In this document: positions 50,178-60,700 of the stretch, piece by piece | Numbering within the stretch: the first letter of the stretch is position 1 | Layout: every line of letters starts with the position of its first letter | DNA from: Cupriavidus gilardii | GTDB lineage: Bacteria > Pseudomonadota > Gammaproteobacteria > Burkholderiales > Burkholderiaceae | Length of the DNA stretch: 64,000 nucleotides | NCBI RefSeq assembly: GCF_008801915.1 | Contig: NZ_VZOV01000005.1 | Coordinates: forward strand, 124,001-188,000 | Direction of reading: 5' to 3' | The notes under the pieces: generated by a model | Databases searched by the model: none | Seen by the model: only the letters and a program-made list of their open reading frames with translations | Told to the model about the DNA's origin: nothing | Position numbers and translations under genes: made by a program

Positions 50178-51212
50178 ATGGCCGATAGCGAAAAGAACCT
50201 CGAGGCGACGCGGCGCAAGCTGGACGACGCGCGCAAGCGCGGCGAGGTGCCGCGCAGCAGCGATGTCACGTCGGCCTTCGTCTTTCTTGGGGTGCTGATC
50301 GCGCTATGGCTGCTCGGGCGCTATTTCGTGCGGCTGTTCCAGGCGCTGTGGCTGAGCGCGATGGGCGCGATCGACCAGCATCTGGCCGACCAGCAGATGC
50401 TGGCGCTGGGCGAGGCCGGTGCGCGCTTCCTGCTGATGGGCGTGCTGCCGATCGCGGCGATCGCGCTGGTCTGCGGCATCGTCGGCGCCTTCGTGCAGGT
50501 CGGACCGCTGGTCGCGTTCGAGCAGATCAAGCCGCAGCTGGCACGGCTGAATCCGGCCGAGGGGCTGAAACGGATGTTCGCGGTGCGCAATCTGGTCAAT
50601 CTGCTGAAGACCGTGATCAAGATCGCGCTGCTGGGCGGGCTGATCTATGTGCTGGCGCTGCGGGCGATCGAGGACGGCGTGCGCACCGGCTATGCGCGGC
50701 CGGCCGAGATCCTGCTTCTGATCGCCCATATCCTGCTGATGATGTGCTGCTGGGCCGCGGTGATCTACCTGATCATGGCGGTGATCGACTACGTGCACGA
50801 GCGCTACGAGTTCATGAAGCGCCAGCGCATGAGCATCGAGGAATACCGGCGCGAGTACAAGGACACGCAGGGCGATCCGATAATCGCCGGGCGGCGCCGC
50901 GCGGCGTTCTTCGAGGCGGCGTTCTTCGGCGTCGGCGAGCGGGTGCGGGTGTCGACCGCGGTGGTCTATTCCACGCAGTACGCGGTGGCGCTGCGCTACG
51001 ACGGGCCCGGTACGCTGCCCAAGGTGGTCGCCAAGGGCGGCGGCCAGGTCGCGGCCCGCATCCGCCAGGCCGCCGCCGACTACCTGATCCCGTCGGCCTT
51101 CGATTCGGACCTGGCGCAGCGGCTCTATCTGACGGTGCCGCTCGATCGCTTCATCGACCGCTCGCTGTTCGAGCGGGTGGCGGATCTGATGCGGTGGGCG
51201 AAGGGCGGGTGA
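50178..51212 (+). CDS. sctU: Type III secretion switch protein SctU without NPTH motif
   Basis: The product is 344 residues. Four membrane helices in the first 200 residues are followed by the SctU/FlhB cytoplasmic domain: EYRREYKDTQGDPIIAGRRR, then the strand VSTAVVYSTQYAVALRY. In almost all family members the last strand reads NPTH, which self-cleaves between Asn and Pro. Here residues 264-267 are YSTQ, so both Asn and Pro are missing and autocleavage is not expected. The remainder (LYLTVPLDRFIDRSLFERVA) aligns normally. It is the last gene of the plus-strand secretion operon. Confidence 0.94.
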   Translation: MADSEKNLEATRRKLDDARKRGEVPRSSDVTSAFVFLGVLIALWLLGRYFVRLFQALWLSAMGAIDQHLADQQMLALGEAGARFLLMGVLPIAAIALVCGIVGAFVQVGPLVAFEQIKPQLARLNPAEGLKRMFAVRNLVNLLKTVIKIALLGGLIYVLALRAIEDGVRTGYARPAEILLLIAHILLMMCCWAAVIYLIMAVIDYVHERYEFMKRQRMSIEEYRREYKDTQGDPIIAGRRRAAFFEAAFFGVGERVRVSTAVVYSTQYAVALRYDGPGTLPKVVAKGGGQVAARIRQAAADYLIPSAFDSDLAQRLYLTVPLDRFIDRSLFERVADLMRWAKGG

Positions 51213-51293
51213 ACGCTGCAGGATGGCGAAGGTCGATGAGCGGCGATGAAGGACGGGGCGCTTCCACTCGCCTCGCGCCCGGCCATCGTCGCA

Positions 51294-52343
51294 TCAGCCC
51301 TCCAGGAACGCTTCTTCCGCGCAATAGCGCGCCGCCGTCCTTTCGCGAAGGCCGCCGCCCCTTTCCATCCGCTCGGCCCGATCCATTCTCTCTACGGCCG
51401 TGGCGATCAACGTCGGGTCCTGCATCGTGGCCGCATGCGCCAGCTGTACGCGATTGCGCACGCCGAAATGGCTGCGCAGCCGGCGCATGTGGTAATCGAC
51501 GTTGAAGATCGACATCTCCATGCGGTTGGCGATCTGCTTGTCCGACAGACCTTGTGCCAGGCAGGCCAGGATGTCGCGCTGGACCTCGGACAGGCCGTCG
51601 CGCTGCGTGCCGCCGAGCGCCGGGATATCGGCGTGGCAGGTCAGGAATTCGTGCAGCGCGAAGCCGACGGTCAAGGCCTGGCCGATCACCGGGTCGCCGA
51701 TCCAGCGGCGGCTCTCGATGCCGGAGGCGAAGCTGATCGCGACGAAGTCGCTGGTGCCCGGCATCGGCAGGTTCAGGAACACGCCACTGCGGATGCCGGC
51801 GTCGCACAGGTCGTCGAGGAAGCGGCGCAGCCGCAGCGCCTGCGTGCCGCCCGAGGTGCTGCGCTCCAGGTCGCTGACGTCCCACACCAGCGGCAGGCCG
51901 AAGGTGCCGGGCCGCGGCTGGCGCGGATCGACCTCGTAATAGCGCTCGCGCAGGTAGTAGTCGCGCCAGGCAGGATGCGAATAGGTATCGAGGAAGGTGC
52001 GCATCTGCACCTGCCCGCCCACGGTGGTGGCCGTGCCATAACGGAGCCAGTCGAAACCGATCCCCCGGATCGCCGACTGCATCAGCGCGGTGCGCGATTC
52101 ATGCGAGCTTTCGCGCAGCAGGGCCTCGACCAGTCCCGGCATGCCGCCCTGGCGCGTGCGCCGCTGGACGGGAACGATATGCCGTTCGCCGAATACCTTG
52201 ATGCCGTGGGGGCCCGCCACGGGCGGCAGGCCACGTGGACCGCGGGCCGACGTGCCGCCGCTTGTGGCGCGCGGCAGGTCGGCACTCAGGGTCCGCGACA
52301 GGCTGGTGTCGCGGCCCAGGCCGGCTTCCACTACTTTTTCCAT
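51294..52343 (-). CDS. LuxR family regulator with autoinducer-binding domain
   Basis: The product is 349 residues, about 100 longer than typical LuxR proteins because of an N-terminal extension. The autoinducer-binding domain keeps the family's aromatic/Asp positions: FDWLRYGTAT, YYLRERYYEVDPRQ and PLVWDVSDL. The C-terminal LuxR helix-turn-helix reads LSEVQRDILACLAQGLSDKQ, then IANRMEMSIFNVDYHMRRLR. GGAGG precedes the ATG at 52343. No luxI is present, so it is a solo receptor for own or foreign signals. It lies just after sctU on the opposite strand and is the best local candidate to control the secretion genes. Confidence 0.85.
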   Translation of the reverse strand: MEKVVEAGLGRDTSLSRTLSADLPRATSGGTSARGPRGLPPVAGPHGIKVFGERHIVPVQRRTRQGGMPGLVEALLRESSHESRTALMQSAIRGIGFDWLRYGTATTVGGQVQMRTFLDTYSHPAWRDYYLRERYYEVDPRQPRPGTFGLPLVWDVSDLERSTSGGTQALRLRRFLDDLCDAGIRSGVFLNLPMPGTSDFVAISFASGIESRRWIGDPVIGQALTVGFALHEFLTCHADIPALGGTQRDGLSEVQRDILACLAQGLSDKQIANRMEMSIFNVDYHMRRLRSHFGVRNRVQLAHAATMQDPTLIATAVERMDRAERMERGGGLRERTAARYCAEEAFLEG

Positions 52344-52841
52344 CGATCGCCTCCGACAAATGCGTATGGCTGCCGCATTGACGCGACAGCGTGAAGGCTT
52401 GCCGTGCTCGGTCCGCTGGCGACATGGCGCGCCCGCTGGCCAGGCCTTCAGGCAAAGCCCAACATACTGCTGACCCATTCCCGTCGGAAAACCCGGATGG
52501 CGCCGCGGTGCGGCGTGCCCGGTGTTGTGCGTGCCGCGCGTTGCGCGGCCGCTATCGCTATCGATATCGATGCTGTGGTGGTGCGAAACCGTGATGGCGC
52601 CAGCGGTGGCTGCTGCTGCCATCCGGCGCCGGCCAAATTATTGCAAGCCAAGATGTCATGACATCGAACGCGCATTCCAGCCGTGCGATGCGGGGCCGCA
52701 TTGCCATCCGTCGCGATGCCCGCGAACGGCGATACGGCAAGGCCTGCGGCCGGTTGATGCGATGCGGCGACGATGTTGTATATACGCCACTTTCCTTAGG
52801 CCCTGAAGGGTTATCGCCGCGCGCATGGGTTCCCGGATCGC
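52344..52841. other. Upstream region of the LuxR-type gene with two palindromes
   Basis: These 498 bases hold no convincing gene. Two perfect palindromes occur: ATCGATATCGAT at 52560-52571 and GATGTCATGACATC at 52652-52665. TTGTATATACGCC near 52774-52786 is AT-rich and promoter-like. The segment would be the promoter region of the LuxR-type gene and the downstream region of the MFS gene, both on the minus strand. Confidence 0.5.
52652..52665. promoter_or_regulatory. Perfect 14-bp palindrome GATGTCATGACATC
   Basis: This is a perfect inverted repeat 309 bases upstream of the LuxR-type start. The size and symmetry suit a dimeric regulator. It does not match the classical lux box (20-bp with CTG/CAG arms). 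Ligand unknown. Confidence 0.45.
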
Positions 52842-54134
52842 TCATGCTTCCAGCGTCTTGCCGCGCGTTTCCGGCAGGGTCAGCGCGGCGACGATCAGCA
52901 CCCCGTATGCGCCGGCGGCGAACACGCCGATCGTCTGTCCCAGCGGCATGCTTTGGCTGACATGGCCGATCAGGAAGGGGAACAGCGCACCGATCGCGCG
53001 GCCCACGTTGTAGCAGAAGCCCTGGCCCGAACCGCGCACGCTGGTGGGGAACAGCTCGGTCAGGAAGGCCCCCATGCCGGCGAAGATGCCGGAGGCGAAG
53101 AAGCCCAGCGGGAAACCGAGGATCAGCATCACGGTGTCGTTGACCGGGATCTGCGTGTAGATCAGCGCGATCGCCATCGAGCACAGCGCGAACAGCATGA
53201 AATTGCGCTTGCGGCCGATGCGGTCGGTCAGGTAGGCGCTGGTGATATAGCCCAGGTACGAGCCGACGATCACCATCGCCAGATAGCCGCCGGTGCCGAG
53301 CACCGTCAATCCGCGCTCGGTCTTCAGGAAGGTCGGCAGCCAGGTCGTGATCGCGTAGTAGCCGCCTTGCGCGCCCGTCGTCAGCAGCGCGGCGCGCAGC
53401 GTGATCGACAGCAGCTTCGGCGAGAAGATCGCGGCAAACGACGTCTTTTCGGCGGAGGCGGCCTCCCTGGCCTTGTGCTCGGCATAGACCTGGGGCTCCT
53501 TGACCAGGCGCCGCAGGAAGATCACGAACACCGCAGGCAGCAGGCCGATCAGGAACAGCGCGCGCCAGGCGGTCTCGGGCGGCAGGATGCTGAATACCAG
53601 CGCATACAGCAGCGCCGACATGCCCCAGCCCAGCGCCCACCCGGCCTGCACCATGCCGACGGCCTTGCCGCGGTCCTGCGAGCGGATCGCCTCGCCCATC
53701 AGCACCGCGCCCGCGGTCCATTCGCCGCCGAAGCCGAAGCCCATCAGCGCGCGGGCGATCAGCAACTGCTCGTAGTTCTGCGCCAGGCCGCACAGGAAGG
53801 TGAAGAAGGCAAACCAGACGATGGTCAGCTGCAGCGTGCGCACGCGGCCGATGCGGTCGGACAGGATGCCGGCGACCCAGCCGCCCGCGGCCGAGGTCAG
53901 CAGCGTCGCGGTGCCGATGAAGCCCGCATCGCCGCGCGTGATGCCCCAGGTCGCGATCAGCGTCGGAATCACGAAGCTGAGGAACTGCGTGTCCATCGCG
54001 TCGAGCGCGTAGCCGACCTTGCAGCTCCAGAACGTGCGGCGCTCGCCCGGCGTGATATCGCGATACCAGGCAAAAAGGCCGTTCGACGGTCGGCTTTGCT
54101 GCTCCCCCTGCATGCTGCCAATCTGCGTTTCCAT
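52842..54134 (-). CDS. MFS transporter, aromatic-acid/sialic-acid (AAHS/NanT-like) type
   Basis: The product is 430 residues with about 12 membrane helices. MFS signatures include GGWVAGILSDRIGRVRTLQL between helices 2 and 3, MGFGFGGEWTAGAVLMGEAI in helix 4, and TDRIGRKRNFMLFALCSMAI at the second-half motif. The FWSCKVGYALDAMDTQFLSF beginning is typical of AAHS/NanT-type proton symporters for organic acids. The ATG at 54134 fits homologues. It is divergent from the giant protein gene. The substrate cannot be deduced. Confidence 0.88.
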   Translation of the reverse strand: METQIGSMQGEQQSRPSNGLFAWYRDITPGERRTFWSCKVGYALDAMDTQFLSFVIPTLIATWGITRGDAGFIGTATLLTSAAGGWVAGILSDRIGRVRTLQLTIVWFAFFTFLCGLAQNYEQLLIARALMGFGFGGEWTAGAVLMGEAIRSQDRGKAVGMVQAGWALGWGMSALLYALVFSILPPETAWRALFLIGLLPAVFVIFLRRLVKEPQVYAEHKAREAASAEKTSFAAIFSPKLLSITLRAALLTTGAQGGYYAITTWLPTFLKTERGLTVLGTGGYLAMVIVGSYLGYITSAYLTDRIGRKRNFMLFALCSMAIALIYTQIPVNDTVMLILGFPLGFFASGIFAGMGAFLTELFPTSVRGSGQGFCYNVGRAIGALFPFLIGHVSQSMPLGQTIGVFAAGAYGVLIVAALTLPETRGKTLEA

Positions 54135-54742
54135 GCGTTCCTCGTCGTGGTGTCTCGTCGCGGTGCGTCGGTACAGGCTGGATCCGGGCCAGAGCGCGCG
54201 TCCCCACTTGCAGGCGGATTGCCCGCGGCGAAGTCGGACGACTCGCGGCGGTCTGCGGGAACCTGTCATGCATGGATGGACGTCCCCCGGCATCTGCATT
54301 CTTCAAATTCGCCGGGCGGCTCGTCCAACTATTTTTTAGCTTGGGTCCTCATAAGAAAAAATTGAGATCGCCACTAAATCTCGGTCAATACGCGGGCCCC
54401 GGCCAATCTGGCATTCCCGCGCACCCAGGCGGATATCGGGTTTTCCCCGATGACGCGATCTCGCCAGATTCGCGAACCGCGCACCCTTCTTCACCTACCG
54501 CCCGATCGCTCCTGCAGGGCAACGCGTAAGCATACGGCGCGCCAGTGACATGCGGGGCAGGGCATGGACTACGGAGACTCGTAGGGAGATCGCTGTGCAG
54601 CGCAGCAGCGGCGGCGCGTTGCACCACGAGGGTTCGTGTCGTCACGGGCCCTTCATCGACGCGCGGTTTGATGGCGGCGCCCCGGGTCAGGGCGCGTCCG
54701 CATCGGCATGGTGCCTCGCCCGGCCTTCGTTTCGAGGTCACG
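54135..54742. other. Divergent promoter region of MFS and giant-protein genes
   Basis: These 608 bases have no convincing gene. An AT-rich patch at about 54330-54380 (CTATTTTTTAGC, then AAGAAAAAATTGAGATC) is unusual here and may hold promoters. TTCGCGAA, an 8-bp palindrome, lies at about 54472-54479. The giant frame stays open upstream of its ATG to 54545, but the sequence there reads as non-coding. Confidence 0.5.
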
Positions 54743-57700
54743 ATGAGCTATCCCGCCGATCTGTCAGGTCCCTCGACGGTGCGCCCCGTCACGGTCCCGC
54801 CGCCGCCGCCGCCCCCGCCGCCGGCACCGTCCGCGCCGCCACCAGGCACGGCCGATGCCGAGTCGAACTCGGCCGCGCAACGACAGCGCGAACTGGCCGA
54901 GCTGCAGGCCCGGCTGCAGCAGATGCGGGAGCAGATTGCCGCGATGCTCGAGCGGCTGCGCCAGGCACAGGAGGCGGAGGCGGCCGCGCGCGCGCAGGCG
55001 GAAGCCGCGCGCGAGGCCGCCGAGCGTTCGCAGTCGCGCGACGATATCGCCAGGGCCGAGGCGGCGGAGGCCACCGCGGCGACGCGCAAGGCCGAGCTGA
55101 ACGAGGCAGCGCTCGAACTGGACGCACATGACAAGCGGATCGCGCTCGACGAGGCCAAGGCCGAGACGCTGCGCGAACCGGGTCCGCAGAACCAGACCAA
55201 GGTCGACACGGCGCAGGCCGCGTACGACGATGCGCAGCAACTGCACACAGTCTCTGTCGCCGATGTCAATGCCAAGCGGGCGGACGAGGCGCTGGCCGCC
55301 GCCGACCGTGCGGTGACGGCGTTGGCCCCGCCGGGCAGCGATCCGAACAAACTGAATGCTGCCGACCAGCAGGCACTGAGCGAGGCGCGCGAAACGGCCG
55401 GTGCCGCCCGACGGCAATCGGACAGCGCGGCGGCGGCGCTCGAAACCGAATGGCGCCGTTACGAGCGCGATGCAGCGCAGCGCGAGCTGGCCAGGACCGG
55501 GCGCGAGCTGGAACAGGCCGGCGCGGCCCGCGAGCGTGCCCGCTCGGAAGGCGATGCCGCGGCGCTGCAGCGGGCCGATGACGCCTACGGGGCGGCGCTG
55601 GACGCGTGGTGGGTGGCGGACCGGGAGGCGGCCGCGGCGCAGGCATCGTGGGACGCGCAGGTGGCCGCCAACGACCTCGCCGCCAGGGAGGAGCAGCATC
55701 GCGTCGACGAGACGCGCGCCAACCAGTGCCTGGTCGAACCACCCGAGGTCCAGCAGGCCAGGCAGACGCTGGAGCAGCGCAATACGGCCGCGCAGGCCGC
55801 GCTGACCGAAGCCCAATCGGCCAGGGACGATCAGGCCGCGCGCAAGACCTTGCGCGACCGTGCCGCCCAGATCGACACCGAATACCGCGAGGCGCAGACC
55901 GGCCTCGAGCAGGCCCGCACCGCGTACGAAGGCGCGACGAATCCCGATGCCCGCGAGAAGGCGCGTATCGCCTACGCCGACGCCCAGGACCGCATGCAGG
56001 CCGCCCGCGGCGACCACGACGCGCTGCAGGCATTGCGCAGCTCGCAGCAGGCCGACGCGGCGCTGGTTGAGGGACTGCGCGCGCAAGAGAAGGGCGGGGC
56101 CGGTGCGCCGCACGACGACCGCATCGCCACGCTGCGCGAGTCGGCAAGCCAGGCGCGCGCCAACCTGCAGGGGACAGTCGCAAACGCCAACGGCGACGCG
56201 GCCGATGTGTTGCGGCAGGGCCGGACCGACGAATGGCGCAAGGACGGCGGTGCGGCGCAGCGGGCCTTGCCGACGGCCGATGAGGCGGCAGCCAACGCGG
56301 CGCAGACCTATGAGGCGACGGTGCGGCGGCCGGGTGCCACGCAGCAGGAAATCGACACCGCGCGCGAGCGCCGCGACGAAACGCGGCTGGCGCAGGCGGT
56401 CGCCCATGGCCGCAGCGACGCGCTGGCTTCCACCGAGGCGAGGCGCGCCGCGGAGGGCGAGTACGCACTGGCGCTGGAGGCCCATCGCACGCACGATTTC
56501 TCCGCGTCCGCGCCGGCCGGCCCGCTCGCACCGTCCGGACCGTCCGGGCCGCTCGCGCCATCCACGCAGCCGCCGGGATCGTTGCCGAGCACGGGCCCTT
56601 CGCTGTCGACCTCGCCGCTGCTGACGCCAAATTTCGGCGAGGCCGCGCGCCCGGCGCCATGGACCGTGTTGCCGCCCGGTATCGATGCAGCGGCCGGCAA
56701 TGCCAGCGGGGACACGGCAGCGGCGCCGCCCACATCCCCCACCTCGACGAGCTCCACGTCGGCCACCGCGCCGCTGCTGGCGGCGCCCGGTTCGCCGCCG
56801 GTTGCCGTCAAGGAGAATGGGCGATGGTATGTTCAGTACCCGGCCCAGTTCTCGGCGCAGTCTCCCAACTTGTACGGCAGCTATCCGGCTGCGCCGACAA
56901 CGCTGTCGCTCCCGGGGCAAAGCCCATCGCGCGTCGAGATGGATCCGGTCACGGCCCGCGTATGGGAAGCGCATGCGCAGCTGCAGTCGGCCATCGCGGC
57001 GGAGGATACCGCCTGGCGCGACTATGAGACGCTGAACAACGATGCGCAGGCCATCGCGCAGGCTCGCCGCGAAGGCAATGCGTCGGCCAATGCCAATGGC
57101 GCCAGCCCCGGCCAGAACCCCGGCGCCGACGCAGACCCCGAACTGACTCGGCTCACCGCGCAGGTCGACACCGACCATCGCGCGCTGCTGGCCGCGCTCG
57201 GCGCCCGCCTGACCGCCGAAGACCGTGCGCGCGACCTCGGCGTCGACGTGGAGAAGGACGAGACCGTGGTTTCCGCCGGCGAGGCGCTGGAGAGCGCCCG
57301 TGCCACGGCGTCAGCCAGCGCCGCCGAGCTCGAACGCTATCGCAGCGAGCGCGACAGCGGCGCGGCCAGCGACGACGTCGAGCGCCTGCGCAACGCGCAT
57401 CAGGCATGGAAGCGGGAGCATCCGTTCCTGCGCGAGCAGGACGCGCCGACCTGGGCGCCGCTGCAGCAGGCGCTGGACAACGAGGACGCCGCGCGCCAGC
57501 AACTGGTGCAGGAGGCCGCGCAGGCCGGCGCCGCGCAGGAGACGCGCGCACTGACGGCGACGCTGACCCCGGAGGAGCGCGAGGACCCGGCAGCGCTGTA
57601 CGAGCTGTTCGTCTCCGAGCCGCGCGCGATGGCACAGGGCGTCATCAACCAGCACTACGTCGACTATGGCGGCCGGCCCTACGAGATGGCGGGCCGCACC

Positions 57701-60700
57701 CATGCCCGCAACATGGCGGGGCTGGCGCTCGGCATTCCGCCCGAGGTGCAGCTCGCGGGCGACGCCGACGCGCAGATGGAGACGCTGCGCAAGCAGGACG
57801 TCTTTGCCGGCATCGACGACGACTACGCCGACATGCTCGACGTGGTGGCCGACCAGCTGATCGAGCAGGGCGGCGAGCATGCGCGCGTGACGCTGCTGCC
57901 GGTGGTCTACGCCAGCCGAGAGCGCGGCATCGTACGCACGATGCTGTTCAAGGTCGAGACCGACCAGGGTCCGCGCTTCGTCGACGAGGCTGGGCGCGCG
58001 TACGACGATTTGAAGGACTACCGCGAAAACAATACGCTGCCGGCCGCCGATGCCGTGCTGGCGATGCCGCGCGACGGCGAGTTCACGGTGGACAGCAAGG
58101 GCAATATCGAGCTGGAGATCGGCGACGCACGCATCGAGAGCGGCTGGGAGAGCTTCCGCCGCAAGACCCATCTGGACACGATCGCAGCCGGCGTCGGCAT
58201 CGTCGCCGGCGTGGTGCTGGTGGTCGGCTCCGGCGGCGCGCTGGCGCCCGTTGCCATGGCCGCCGCCGGGGCGGCGACCGCCTACGGCGTGGGCACTTCG
58301 GCGGCCAGCATCGCCGACCAGATCTCGCATGGCCAGAGCTGGAACCCGGACAAGAACCCGCAGATGCTGATCGACGGCCTCAACATCCTCGCCGCCGCGC
58401 TGGGCGTGCGCGCGGGCGTGGCCGGCGTCAGCGCGGCACGCAGCGGCCAGCGCGCGCTGGTGGCCGAAAGCCGGGGCCTGACCGACGAGGCCAGCCAACT
58501 GGCGCTGCGCACGCAGGCGTTGCAGCAGCAGGCCACCCGCAGCGGGCGCCAGGCGCTCGCCGTCGGCGCCGGCACCTATGGCTATACCGCGTACTCGGCC
58601 GTGTCGAACTGGGAAAACATGACGCCCGGCGAGCGCGCCACGACGCGCACGCAGCTGCTGCTCGGGGGCGTGCAGTTCATGATCAATCCGGTCAGCGGCC
58701 GCTGGATCCGCCAGGGCGCCACCGGCGCGCTCGCCGGCACGCGCCACGCCGCGACGGCATGGCGCGGCACGGTGGCCGGCCTGGACCGCGGCGCGCAGGC
58801 GCTGTCGACGCTGACGATGCCGCTGCGCAATGCCATGCAGACGCCGCTGGCGGCGGCCCGCATGCGCCTGGGTCAATGGCAGGACACGCTGGCACAGCGG
58901 CTGCCGGCGCTGTCCAGCCTGGCCGGCTTTCCCGGTTCGCTGAGGCGGCAGGGCGCCGATCCCGCCGGCGCGGCACGGCCGCCGGCGACACCGGGCCCGT
59001 CGGCGGCCCAGCCTCGCACGGAAACGCCGCCGCACAGCTATCCCGTGGCCCGTACCCGCTGGCGCGCGGTACAGGACCGGCTCAGCCGCGTCGATACGCT
59101 CGGCATGCTGAACTGGCTCGACGCCGGGCGCCGCGGTGCGGCGCAGGCGATCGGCAAGCAGCGCGATGCCGAGGCCAAGCTGGTGCGCGCGGCGCGCGAG
59201 ACGGCGTTCGAGGACGGGCAAGCGCTGCAGCGCTGGCTGTCCGGGCCGATGCGCCAGCAGATGCGGCAGATCGAGGCACGCGCGCAGTCGCAACTGGCGC
59301 GGCTGCGATGGGAGACCGACACCGCGCGCCAGCAGGCGATCGTCCGCGATCTGCGCCGGCTCGACGCGGCCGCGCAGCGGCTCGCCACCCGCTGGCATCC
59401 GCTGCTGGCCATCGGATTGCGGCAGGAGCTGCGGCGCATCGAAGCGAATCAGCGGGATTTCAAGGGCTCGGGCGACGTGCTGGCGCCGCGCGCCGAGGCG
59501 ATGCGCCATTTGCGCGGCGAGCTCGCGCAATGGCGGGCCGCGCTGCCGTCGCGGCAGGTGCCGACGCCGCGCGATGCCGGTACCGTGGCGCATGCGCATG
59601 CGCAGGCGCTGGTGTCCCGCATTGCCACCCATCGCGCTGCGCTGACCGATGGCGCGGCATTGGTCGCGAAGACGCTCGACGCGATGCGCGTCAATCGCGA
59701 CGCCGTGCTCGACTTCGTGCCCAAGGGCAGCACCAGGCCGGTTCGTGCATCGATCGAAGGCGATATCCATGCGGTTGCGCCGCGCCGCTCCACCGATCCG
59801 AACGCAGCGACGCCCGCCATGCCGGTGCTGCCGCCACGCTGGCAACGCGCCGTGGCGGCTTCGCTGCGGCAACGGTTCCGCATGGGGATGGCCGACGCGG
59901 CTACCGGCCTGCTGTGGCTGCAGGCGCGGCGCCTCGGCATGCTGACGCCGCGGGCATCGCTGCGCCTCGCGCTGCAAGGGCGCACCGCGGCGGCGGCTCG
60001 TACCGCCGACGGCATGACATGGTCCACGGTGATGCGGTCGGGCCCGGCGCGTCCTCACGCCGATGGCAACAGGACCTCGCGCAACGGCGCGCTGAACCGC
60101 CTCGATGCGGGCCGCGCGATCTTCTATCAGGAGCGCGCCAGCGCGCTGGCGGCAAAGGCGGCCGCGGCCGGCAATACCAAGTCCAAGCTGGCGGCATGGC
60201 AGGCCTTCGTCGATGCCGTGGCCGCGCATTCGCCCGACGTCGCCCGGCGCCTTGGCGCGGCGGGCGGCGTGCGGGAGCGCTACCAGGGCGGCGAGGCCGG
60301 AACGGTGCGCCGCTGGCAAGGGTTTGTGCCCAGCCGTGCCGAGGCGCGCGGCAGCGATTCGGCGCGCGAGGTCCGGCGCGCCTATGCCGAACTGCTGCTC
60401 GCGGCGGCGCGGGTGCGCAAGCGCGATACGCGGCGCGCCGCGGCTGCCAGCGTGCGCGCGTGGCGGCAGTCGCTGCGCAGCGCCAACGACGCGGCGCGGG
60501 TCACCGACGCGCTGTCGGCGCGATTGCAGACGGCGACGCCCGGCACCGCGACCCATCGCGCGCTGACGCGCCAGCACGCGCTCGCGGTGCAGGCGCAGCG
60601 GCTCGCGCAGACCAAAGCCGAACGCGCGGGGCGCGCGGTGTTCGGCGAAGGCGGTCTGACACCGAGGGCACGCACGGCACAGCGCGGTCGTGAAGCCCAA

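Noticed and set aside
54545-54742. Upstream extension of the giant protein from a GTG
   Set aside because: The extra 66 codons read as random Arg/Ala-rich sequence and a ribosome-binding site precedes the ATG at 54743.
57406-60693. Plus-strand open frame of about 1095 codons inside the giant gene
   Set aside because: It is an alternate-frame shadow of the DUF4781-like gene, with unnatural Arg/Ala/Gly composition.
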